Assembly: GCA_013044285.1 (NCBI GenBank)
Contig: JABEUS010000042.1
Location: 1-32,912, forward strand
Direction of reading: 5' to 3'
Origin: Acidimicrobiaceae bacterium
GTDB lineage: Bacteria; Actinomycetota; Acidimicrobiia; Acidimicrobiales; RAAP-2
Length of the DNA stretch: 32,912 nt
This document shows positions 25,831-32,912 of the stretch, piece after piece (position 1 is the first letter of the stretch; each line of letters begins with the position of its first letter). The position numbers and the translations under genes were made by a program. The notes below the pieces were generated by a model. The model saw only the letters and a program-made list of their open reading frames with translations, was not told the DNA's origin and made no database searches.

Positions 25831-26418
25831 GTGGGGCAGCTCGCGGGAGTCTTTCTCCTGATTTTCTTTCTGGAGTTGCCCGATAAGACCATGATCGCGA
25901 CCATCGTGATGAGTTCGCGCGCTCGCCCCGCCGCCGTGGCGCTCGGGGCGAGCGCCGGATTCGTCGTTCAGATGGGGCTGGCGGTTGCGGCGGGGGGACT
26001 ACTCACGCTCATTCCCGCCCGAGTACGAGACATCCTGGTGGGTGCCATGTTTCTCGGCGGAGCTCTCTACCTCTTCTTCGTTGGTGAAAAAGAAGAGGAG
26101 GAAGAGGGACGCCGAGAGGGGGCGAAGGAGCGATCGCAGAGCTTCACTCGCGAGGCCCTCACGGCGGCGGGAGTGATTTTCGTGGGCGAGTTCGGAGACT
26201 TGACCCAAATCCAGGCGGCGACGTTCGCCGCGCGGCTGAACGACCCACTCGGAGTCTTCGCGGCGTGCTCGCTGGCTCTCGTCTTGGTGGCTTACTTAGG
26301 ATCGTTCTTCGGCCGAACTCTGAGTCAACGGATCTCCTTGTCGAAGATCCGCTTCGGCGGAGGAGTCGTGTTCGCGCTACTCGGGCTCTACACGCTGGTG
26401 CGAGCGATCTCTCAATGA
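25831..26418 (+). CDS. GDT1/TMEM165 (UPF0016) family cation transporter
   Basis: 195 aa from GTG; two hydrophobic halves, motifs FFLELPDKTMIATIVMSSR and FVGEFGDLTQIQAATFAA. Confidence 0.88.
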   Translation: MGQLAGVFLLIFFLELPDKTMIATIVMSSRARPAAVALGASAGFVVQMGLAVAAGGLLTLIPARVRDILVGAMFLGGALYLFFVGEKEEEEEGRREGAKERSQSFTREALTAAGVIFVGEFGDLTQIQAATFAARLNDPLGVFAACSLALVLVAYLGSFFGRTLSQRISLSKIRFGGGVVFALLGLYTLVRAISQ

Positions 26419-27035
26419 CGAGCGAGGAGCGCCTCGTCCTCGCCGAATCAATTCCGGGCTTCATGCCCGTCGACGAGGGGCGTCTGCTCTACGACCTCGC
26501 GCGCTCTTTTCCTCCGGGGGCGACTCTCCTCGAGATCGGTGCGTGGTGCGGACGCTCCAGCGTCTTTCTGGGTGCCGGAGCCGCCGAGAGTGGTGGAGTG
26601 GTGTTCTCACTCGACCACCACCACGGTTCCGAAGAAAACCAGGAAGGGTGGGAGTACTTCGATCCGGACCTGGTTGACCCCTTCGACGGTCGTCTCAATA
26701 CCCTTCCCCACTGGCAACGCACCATTGCCCGCGCCCAACTAGAAGAGGTCGTCGTCGGCGTGGTGGGCGAGTCGACACTCGTGGGATCTCGTCTCGCTCT
26801 CTCCTTCGACCTGGTATTTATCGACGGTGGTCACGGCAGTGATCCCGCGTGGGCCGACTACCGAACCTGGGCGAGCCGCGTCAAGCCGGGCGGTCTACTC
26901 GCTCTTCACGACGTCTTCGAAAATCCCGCCGAGGGGGGACGTCCCCCCTACGAGATCTTTCTCTTCGCCCAGCGCGACGGGTTTACTCCCCGACACCACT
27001 GCGGCAGCCTCCAGGTTCTAGAGCGAGAGGTCTAG
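26415..27035 (+). CDS. Class I SAM-dependent methyltransferase (Methyltransf_24/CmcI-like)
   Basis: About 206 aa from ATG at 26415 (ATGA overlap with previous gene): MTSEERLVLAESIPGFM...LLEIGAWCGRSSVFLGAGA...VFIDGGHGSDPAWADYRTWASRVKPGGLLALHDVF. Confidence 0.88.
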   Translation: MTSEERLVLAESIPGFMPVDEGRLLYDLARSFPPGATLLEIGAWCGRSSVFLGAGAAESGGVVFSLDHHHGSEENQEGWEYFDPDLVDPFDGRLNTLPHWQRTIARAQLEEVVVGVVGESTLVGSRLALSFDLVFIDGGHGSDPAWADYRTWASRVKPGGLLALHDVFENPAEGGRPPYEIFLFAQRDGFTPRHHCGSLQVLEREV

Positions 27036-28031
27036 TCCCACTCGAAAGCAACGTCGCACCGGCGACAACTCGCTCAGTGCGTCGTTCGAGAGCACCACCG
27101 CAGCCGCGCTGTAGGTCGTGCACTCGTTAGTCGGGAAGCTCACCGAGCCCGGCTCCACGAGTCCCGTGAGATAGGACCCGTCGAGACGTCGGTGACGTCG
27201 AGTGCCGCCGAGCAGAGTCCGGGCCTCCTCCACGTCGCCGACGAGCGTCCAGGCGAGGGCGCACTCGGCGGTCTCGGCGGCCGTCACCCAATCACTCGAT
27301 GAGACGCAGCGCACTCCTTCACCCTCGATGACAAAGCGTGTCCGACCCGCGTTCAAGCGAGCCCGACCCGACTCCGGACTAAGGGCCCCCACGAGCACCG
27401 GGTAGTACCAGTCCATGGCGAACTCGTCCTTCGCGGCGAAAGCTTCACTCGGACCCCGAAGGGCGTGACGTAAGTTGGCCGCACCGACTCGCCAGTGATC
27501 TCGCCGGTGACCGAGGCTCTCGGCGAGCGCCACGCCGCACTCCAGGGAGTGAAGAAGTGAAGAACAGCCGGTCAAGAGGGCGTCGGACTCCGCGCGACCC
27601 CGCGAGTCGAGAGACCACCGAATGGCCCCGTCGGGTCGCTGCAGCGAGAGAGCGAAATCGAGGGCCCGGTCCACCATCGGCCACCACCGCGCGGTGGCCG
27701 AGCGGTCCTCGCTCACCACTGCGAAGAGAAAGACTCCGACCGCCACGTAGGCGCTCACGTTGGTGTCGAGACGAGGGTTCTCCACCGCGTCGCCGCGGTA
27801 GTAGTTGAACCACGCCCCCTCTCCCAGTTGGTGGCGCGCCATCCATTCGTAGGCCCGACTCGCCGAGTCGAGGTCTCCGAGCACGCTCAGCGCCATCGCC
27901 GCTTCGACGTGGTTCCAGGGGTCCCCGTGGCCCCCGACGAACCAGGGAATAAATCCTGACGACTCCTGCTGCGCGCGTAAGAAGTCGCCAGTCTGGGCCA
28001 ACTCCGACGACGTGAGGACGGCCCCACTCAC
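27018..28031 (-). CDS. Alpha/alpha-toroid (prenyltransferase/squalene-oxidase-repeat-like) protein
   Basis: 337 aa from GTG at 28031 (GTGA overlap with methyltransferase stop): VSGAVLTSSELAQTGDFLRAQQESSGFIPWFVGGHGDPWNHVEAAMALSVLGDLDSASRAYEWMARHQLGEGAWFNYY... The longer track start at 28373 lies antiparallel-frame over the methyltransferase and is unlikely. Confidence 0.75.
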   Translation of the reverse strand: MSGAVLTSSELAQTGDFLRAQQESSGFIPWFVGGHGDPWNHVEAAMALSVLGDLDSASRAYEWMARHQLGEGAWFNYYRGDAVENPRLDTNVSAYVAVGVFLFAVVSEDRSATARWWPMVDRALDFALSLQRPDGAIRWSLDSRGRAESDALLTGCSSLLHSLECGVALAESLGHRRDHWRVGAANLRHALRGPSEAFAAKDEFAMDWYYPVLVGALSPESGRARLNAGRTRFVIEGEGVRCVSSSDWVTAAETAECALAWTLVGDVEEARTLLGGTRRHRRLDGSYLTGLVEPGSVSFPTNECTTYSAAAVVLSNDALSELSPVRRCFRVGLDLSL

Positions 28032-28762
28032 GTGATCGGGGGCTTCTCGGCGTAGAGCACCCACGACTTGCCGAGCACCGGATTGAGGAGAGTCTCCGCG
28101 TACCGGGTGGTTCGTGGTCGCTTCATGATGTCCCACACCAGCATTCGGTGGTAGGCGCGTACGAGGAGATGATCCTCCCGAGACACCCCCACGAGACACT
28201 TCAGCCACCAGTAGGGCGTGTGCAGGGCGTGGGAGTGATGACGAGCCACCGGCAAAAGACCGGCGGAGCGAACGCGACCGTCGAGGGCGGAACGGCGGTA
28301 AATCCGAATGTGTCCCCCCTCGACCTCGTGATAAGCGTCCGAGAGCGCCCAGTTCACCAACTCGGGGAACCACCGGGGCACCGTCAGGGCGACTCGACCA
28401 CCGGGCCGAGTCACGCGGGCAATTTCGTTCAGCACTCGCTGATCATCACGAACGTGCTCCAGCATCTCGGAGCAGATGACTCGATCAAAGACGTGGTCGG
28501 GGAACGGGAGTGCCGTCGCATCCGCTCGCACCGACGCCGTCACCGTGCGGGAGTCGATTTCGGCCGCGTCGCGCATGGCCTGAAACATGGCGTGGGTCGA
28601 GCGAACCTCTTCTTCACTCGCGTCGAGAGCGACAACGTGCGCACCGCGGCGAGCCACCTCGAAGGCGTGGCGACCAAATCCGCAACCGAGGTCCAGTACC
28701 CACTCCCCCGGTCTCACCCCCACCTCGTCCATACGGACCGTCAGCACTCCGATGTCTCCCAC
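28028..28762 (-). CDS. Class I SAM-dependent methyltransferase
   Basis: 244 aa from GTG; VLDLGCGFGRHAFEVARRGAHVVALDASEEEV, LPFPDHVFDRVICSEMLEHVRDDQRVLNEIARVTRPGGRVALTVP. Confidence 0.95.
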   Translation of the reverse strand: MGDIGVLTVRMDEVGVRPGEWVLDLGCGFGRHAFEVARRGAHVVALDASEEEVRSTHAMFQAMRDAAEIDSRTVTASVRADATALPFPDHVFDRVICSEMLEHVRDDQRVLNEIARVTRPGGRVALTVPRWFPELVNWALSDAYHEVEGGHIRIYRRSALDGRVRSAGLLPVARHHSHALHTPYWWLKCLVGVSREDHLLVRAYHRMLVWDIMKRPRTTRYAETLLNPVLGKSWVLYAEKPPIT

Positions 28763-30093
28763 TCGGATTCACCCAGGAGGGCTCGATACAGGTGCACCGT
28801 TTCGCGAGCGGTCACCTCCCACGTGTAGCGATCGAGAACACGTTGACGTCCTCCTTCACCCAGTCGACGTCGAAGGTCCGGATCATCCAGCATGGTGGTG
28901 ATGGCCCCGACCAGAGCCGCCGAGTCGTTGGGTTCAACGAGGAGGGCCGTGACGCCGTGCTCACCCACGACCTCCGGTATCGCTCCCCCGGTCGTGGCCA
29001 CGAGTGGAGTGGCGCAGGCCATCGCTTCAATCGCCGGCAGCGAGAAACCCTCGTAGAGACTCGGTACCACGGCGATCTCGGACTGGGCGTAGTGAACCGC
29101 CATCTCCTCGTCGCTCACTCCCGCAATCGTCGTCACCACGTCGCGGAGCCCCAGTTCCTCAATAACCTGGTCGACTCGTCCGCCTGGTTCGGGGCGCCCA
29201 ATCAACACCAGCTCTATAGGTCGAGTCGCCCGAACCGTCGCCACCGCGTGAAGGAGGGGAACGAGTCCCTTCATCGGTGCGTCGGAACTGGACGTCACCA
29301 TCAGTCGACCGGGACGGCGCGCCACCTCGGGGCGGGGTCGAAAGATCTCGTGATCAACACCGACGGGGACCACGTGAACTCGTTCGCGGGGCACCCCCAT
29401 CTCTCGCTCGATGTCACGACGCGAACTCTCCGAGACAGTCACCACCGGTCCGAGAGCACGCAGTACCCGAATTTGGGTCTTCACGAAGCCGTACCAGCGG
29501 CGGATTCCGTAGCGTTGGAGACGACTGGTCGCGTGTTCGAGAGCGATCCGTCGGTCCACGGTAATAGGGTGGTGAAGGGTCTCGAGAATCGGCCACCCCT
29601 CCCGGCGGAGCGCGGCGATTCCCGGAGCGATGCACTGGTCGTCGTGGATGAGATCGAACTCTTCACGGCGACCTCGTAGAGAACGCCGAACTCTCATCGC
29701 GAAGGTTCGCGGTTCGGGAAAACTGCCGAGCCTTACGCCCAGTGCCTCGATCAGATCCGGCCAATGTCGAATCTCGAAGGGGGCGGGAGTTCGAAACGGG
29801 TCCGGCTGACGATAGAGGTCGAGACCAGGGATCGGGGTAAAACCCACGCCCTCGTCGAGAACGGGCCAGGGAGGTCCGGCGAACACTTCGACTCGGTGAC
29901 CCATACGAACGAGTTCTCGCGTGAGGTAGCGGGTATAGATCCCCTGTCCACCCACCGTCGGGTTACCCCGGTAGACGAGAAAGGCGATACTGAGTCCCCC
30001 ACTGCGCGCCGGACGGGCCGCGACCGGCTCGGGAACCTCCAAAGATCGCGAACGCACCCACGATGCCCGAGTGCGCACCCCGACTCTTCCCAT
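28741..30093 (-). CDS. Glycosyltransferase family 4 protein
   Basis: 450 aa; IAFLVYRGNPTVGGQGIYTRYLTRELVRMGHRVEVF, RLMVTSSSDAPMKGLVPLLHA, VVPSLYEGFSLPAIEAMACATPLVATTGGAIPEVVG. Confidence 0.95.
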   Translation of the reverse strand: MGRVGVRTRASWVRSRSLEVPEPVAARPARSGGLSIAFLVYRGNPTVGGQGIYTRYLTRELVRMGHRVEVFAGPPWPVLDEGVGFTPIPGLDLYRQPDPFRTPAPFEIRHWPDLIEALGVRLGSFPEPRTFAMRVRRSLRGRREEFDLIHDDQCIAPGIAALRREGWPILETLHHPITVDRRIALEHATSRLQRYGIRRWYGFVKTQIRVLRALGPVVTVSESSRRDIEREMGVPRERVHVVPVGVDHEIFRPRPEVARRPGRLMVTSSSDAPMKGLVPLLHAVATVRATRPIELVLIGRPEPGGRVDQVIEELGLRDVVTTIAGVSDEEMAVHYAQSEIAVVPSLYEGFSLPAIEAMACATPLVATTGGAIPEVVGEHGVTALLVEPNDSAALVGAITTMLDDPDLRRRLGEGGRQRVLDRYTWEVTARETVHLYRALLGESEWETSEC

Positions 30094-30138
30094 GTGTTCG
30101 CCCGCACTTTCCTTCCTCGCCCGACGTCACGAGGTGAC

Positions 30139-30780
30139 TCACTGTACGGGCAGTGACTCCAGGCTATCGGTGGCCGTCGTGAGCATGAGATGACCGACTC
30201 CCTCTCGCCACTGCACCCCGCTCAGGGCCCCAAAGGACGGATGATAGAAGAGGGCCTGGGCGAACACCGTGGAGAGATGGTGGATCACGAAGGTATTCAC
30301 CATCGTGTCCGGGGCGATCCAGCCCTTCTCGATGGCTTCGTGAAGCACGGACGAGATCTGTTCGAGGAACGTCGACTGAAGTCGACGCATGTCGAGCAAC
30401 TCGGGACGAAGTCGGCGATACACCATGATCTGGGGAGCCACGCGGTGCACCTCATCGTTGAGCTCTCGCGACCACGAGAAGGTTACGTACTCCTCGAGTC
30501 CTTCGCGGAACATCTCGAATCGGTCAAGGTCGATAGCCTCCGTCATCTTGATGATCGCCGGATCGAACAACTGGATGAATCGTTCGAGCAGTTGCCCAAT
30601 CGCCAGGATGATTAAGTCGTCGAGTGATCGAAAGTGGTAATAGATCGTGGGAACCGATACCTCGGCCCGCTTCGAAAGATCGTTCACCCTAACGTCGGCG
30701 ACGTCTATCTCTCTCAACATGTCCGCCATCACCCGAATAAGGTGAGCCTTCGTCTCGGCCGCGGACCTCTCCACTTTCAT
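30139..30780 (-). CDS. TetR/AcrR family transcriptional regulator
   Basis: 213 aa; N-terminal HTH KAHLIRVMADMLREIDVADVRVNDLSKRAEVSVPTIYYHFRSLDDLIILAIGQ. Confidence 0.94.
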   Translation of the reverse strand: MKVERSAAETKAHLIRVMADMLREIDVADVRVNDLSKRAEVSVPTIYYHFRSLDDLIILAIGQLLERFIQLFDPAIIKMTEAIDLDRFEMFREGLEEYVTFSWSRELNDEVHRVAPQIMVYRRLRPELLDMRRLQSTFLEQISSVLHEAIEKGWIAPDTMVNTFVIHHLSTVFAQALFYHPSFGALSGVQWREGVGHLMLTTATDSLESLPVQ

Positions 30781-30867
30781 TCAGGGCTTCTCCCGGGCAT
30801 TAACCACTCTCGCCCCGCGGGCCGAGTCGTGTGAGCACAAAACTTACGTCACAAGAATGTAGTAAAT

Positions 30868-30909
30868 CCTGAGAGGTGTTGACGCCTTAGTAACACTTAG
30901 GCTCTCAGG
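30868..30909. promoter_or_regulatory. Compound inverted repeat upstream of the TetR gene (candidate operator, alternatively an nfu 3' hairpin)
   Basis: CCTGAGAG (30868-30875) pairs with CTCTCAGG (30902-30909); inner GTGTT (30876-30880)/AACAC (30892-30896); nested near-palindrome CCTTAGT-AAC-ACTTAGG (30885-30901). No T-tract follows. Confidence 0.5.
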
Positions 30910-30914
30910 AAACG

Positions 30915-31244
30915 TCAGAGGGACCGGTAACGGGGAACGTACCCACCGGTACCCATCGCCATCGACTCGAAGGGATCGGCCGATTCGTCCACCCCACCGA
31001 GTACCTCGGTGACCCAGGACAGGCGATCCTTCAAGATCCTCGTCACGCCCCCTTGGAGAGTGTCGGTCGAGATAGCGCAACTCGAACACGCACCGGCGAG
31101 CTGAACCTCCACCACTCCCGTTTCGACGTCGCAACGCACCAGAACGAGGTCACCGCCGTCGGCTTGGACTGCGGGACGCATCATCTCTATCAACTCTCCG
31201 AGAGCGTCGAGACGGCTCCGTCGTTCTTCGTCGCTGAGTGTCAT
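30915..31244 (-). CDS. NifU C-terminal-domain (Nfu-type) Fe-S scaffold protein
   Basis: 109 aa; IEMMRPAVQADGGDLVLVRCDVETGVVEVQLAGACSSCAISTDTLQGGVTRILKDRL (CxxC scaffold motif). Confidence 0.93.
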   Translation of the reverse strand: MTLSDEERRSRLDALGELIEMMRPAVQADGGDLVLVRCDVETGVVEVQLAGACSSCAISTDTLQGGVTRILKDRLSWVTEVLGGVDESADPFESMAMGTGGYVPRYRSL

Positions 31245-31283
31245 GTCTCTAGTCTGCCGGGAATAACCCAGAACGTGACCTAA

Positions 31284-31637
31284 CTAACGCGCCGCGTACT
31301 CGGCCGCAGCCTCGTCAAAACTCCGCAGTGCTCTCGGACCCCAGACCGTGCCGGGGCCACCATTCATCAAGATAGCCACACCCATCGCCTCGGCCACCAT
31401 CTCTCGAGAGATCCCGGCCCGAGCCGCGCCCCGGGTGTGAGAGACCACGCAGCCGTCGCACTGACGGGTCACCGCGACCATTAGTGCCAGAAGTTCCTTC
31501 GTGCCCGTGCTGAGTTCGCCCGGCGCCATCGCCGCCCGCGACATCTCGGCGTAGCCCTTCATGACGTCGGGAATCAAGTCCCGTAAAGCGAGGGCCGGTC
31601 CCCGCAACTCTTCTCGGACTTCGTGGGCGTGCTGCAT
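31284..31637 (-). CDS. Carboxymuconolactone decarboxylase/AhpD-like protein
   Basis: From ATG at 31637 with strong SD (GAGGAGGTAGGTCTATG): MQHAHEVREELRGPALALRDLIPDVMKGYAEM...TKELLALMVAVTRQCDGCVVSHTRGAARAGIS (CxxC...H). Confidence 0.93.
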   Translation of the reverse strand: MQHAHEVREELRGPALALRDLIPDVMKGYAEMSRAAMAPGELSTGTKELLALMVAVTRQCDGCVVSHTRGAARAGISREMVAEAMGVAILMNGGPGTVWGPRALRSFDEAAAEYAAR

Positions 31638-31665
31638 AGACCTACCTCCTCGGCCGTCCTGGCCG

Positions 31666-31677
31666 TAGCATAGGCCC
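31666..31677 (+). promoter_or_regulatory. Leaderless promoter -10 of the carbonic anhydrase gene
   Basis: TAGCAT (31666-31671), 6 nt, GTG at 31678; no SD. Confidence 0.55.
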
Positions 31678-32178
31678 GTGTCGAGCATCGAGGAACGACT
31701 AGAACGTAACCGGGCCTACCTCGCGGGGCATGGCCACCGGGAACTACCCACCTCCCCGAGCCTCCATCTCGCGGTCCTCACCTGTATGGACTCGCGACTC
31801 GATCTCTTCGGGGCGCTCGGCCTCGATCTCGGACAATGTCACCTCATTCGCAACGCCGGGGGAATCGCGACCGACGACGCGATTCGTTCACTTCTGCTCA
31901 GCCAACGACTCCTCGGGACTCGCTCCATCATGGTGATTCACCACACGCGGTGCGGCCTCGAGTCCTTCGACGAGGACGAACTACAGGGTGAACTCGAGGC
32001 CGAGTTTGGACGACGCGCTCCATTTCGCCTCGGGGCGTACCGTGACGTCGACGACGACGTTCGAGTGACGATGGTGGCCCTCCGGGAGAGTCGGTACCTG
32101 CTCGGCAACGACATTCGCGGCTTCGTTTTCGACGTCGATGACGGGGGGCTCCGCGAAGTGTTCGACGACTCCGTGTAA
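31678..32178 (+). CDS. Beta-class carbonic anhydrase
   Basis: 166 aa from GTG; AVLTCMDSRLD (CxDSR), HLIRNAGGIATDDAIRSL, IMVIHHTRCGLESF (HxxC). Confidence 0.93.
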   Translation: MSSIEERLERNRAYLAGHGHRELPTSPSLHLAVLTCMDSRLDLFGALGLDLGQCHLIRNAGGIATDDAIRSLLLSQRLLGTRSIMVIHHTRCGLESFDEDELQGELEAEFGRRAPFRLGAYRDVDDDVRVTMVALRESRYLLGNDIRGFVFDVDDGGLREVFDDSV

Positions 32179-32226
32179 CGAACTCGGCGGTGGCGACATG
32201 GTCTGAGTAGTTCTCAAAGGAGCCCT

Positions 32227-32912
32227 ATGTCCCTCCGTCGTTACCTTCGACCCCTGGTCCTCACCGTGCTCGTGACCCTCTTAGGCGTACCGGGAATGAG
32301 CGCAGCCGGTGCGGCGGCGAAGGGCGTGTCGGGAGCGGCCTACGTCTGCGCGCGCGTACCGGCCACCGTCACACCGGGTCACGGTTTCAGCGTGAGTACA
32401 CACCTCGCCCAGACCCTGATTCACTTCGACGCCCCAGCGTCCGTGACCGTGCCCACCCCCTACGGAGGTGTCCCGGGTAACGGAGTGCTTCACGTGAACT
32501 TCGTCGGCGAGAGTCTCTCTCCGGAGACTCTCCATCTCCCCTCGAGTCTCTCGGGTTCCGCACTCACCAGCCTGTGTCTGCTCCCGAGCTCGTTCGCTCC
32601 GGCAATCCTCGTCGAGACCTACTCCGGAGGCGCGCACTGCTGCGTTGAGTCGGTGCTCTACGCGAAGGACTCTGCGAAGAGCGCGTATCGGATCTCACTC
32701 CTCGAGGCGATAAGTACCACCGCGAAGGTGGTGGGAGGGAGCCGTATCCCCTACGACCCGAACCAGGGACTGACGTTGCGGACACTCCAAGGAAGGACAG
32801 TTCTTCTCGGAGGTGACGGTAACTTCCCTTACACCTTCGGATGCTACGCCTGCACTCCCTCACCCCTCGTCATCTCGGCCCTCGTTGGATCGCGGGTTCT
32901 GAACGTCAGTTC
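32227..32912 (+). CDS. Secreted Cys-rich hypothetical protein (truncated by window end)
   Basis: ATG with AAAGGAG SD; MSLRRYLRPLVLTVLVTLLGVPGMSAAGAAAKGVSGAAYVCARVPATV...SLCLLPSSFAPAILVETYSGGAHCCVESVLYAK...GGDGNFPYTFGCYACTPSPLVISALVGSRVLNVS. Open to window end. Confidence 0.75.
   Translation, partial: MSLRRYLRPLVLTVLVTLLGVPGMSAAGAAAKGVSGAAYVCARVPATVTPGHGFSVSTHLAQTLIHFDAPASVTVPTPYGGVPGNGVLHVNFVGESLSPETLHLPSSLSGSALTSLCLLPSSFAPAILVETYSGGAHCCVESVLYAKDSAKSAYRISLLEAISTTAKVVGGSRIPYDPNQGLTLRTLQGRTVLLGGDGNFPYTFGCYACTPSPLVISALVGSRVLNVS

Noticed and set aside
26265-26414. N-terminal extension of the plus-strand methyltransferase in the ORF track
   Set aside because: Overlaps GDT1 out of frame; ATG at 26415 gives a clean ATGA junction and the conserved start.
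28032-28373. N-terminal extension of the toroid gene in the ORF track
   Set aside because: Arg/Ser/Pro-rich nonsense-like sequence over the methyltransferase; GTG at 28031 gives a GTGA junction.
28510-29679. 389 aa plus-strand ORF
   Set aside because: Antisense to the well-supported GT4/methyltransferase genes; no motif.

Overview
This is a gene-dense, high-GC window with strong actinobacterial synteny; the lineage looks Acidimicrobiia-like, but that is a low-confidence inference. I see no mobile element, phage, CRISPR array or rRNA. Most of it is core genome: mazG, SurA-like PPIase, mfd, pth, rplY and prs (minus strand); tRNA-Gln(TTG); and the classic actinobacterial rsmI-metG-tatD-[rpfB slot]-rsmA-ispE block. 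Also present are ctaG, a PfkB/adenosine kinase, an M1 aminopeptidase, a GDT1/TMEM165 transporter, Nfu, an AhpD-like protein and a beta-carbonic anhydrase. Two tiny ribosomal-protein genes absent from the ORF track are readable: bS22-like at 14386-14487 and bL37-like at 20518-20601. The main points for follow-up are: (i) a two-component-system-linked redox operon (RR-HK-Thr-rich membrane protein-ApbE-ferric-reductase-like membrane protein-NuoF-like protein-3Fe-4S-type ferredoxin) in which an FMN-binding substrate for ApbE seems to be missing; (ii) a PASTA-like/His-rich/RlpA-DPBB secreted protein in the position normally held by rpfB; (iii) a recurrent TANNNT-N6-GTG signature indicating widespread leaderless transcription, including interlocked divergent promoters; (iv) a putative TetR-GT4-methyltransferase-alpha/alpha-toroid operon preceded by a compound inverted repeat. 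All family calls are from reading translated motifs; no database search was run.
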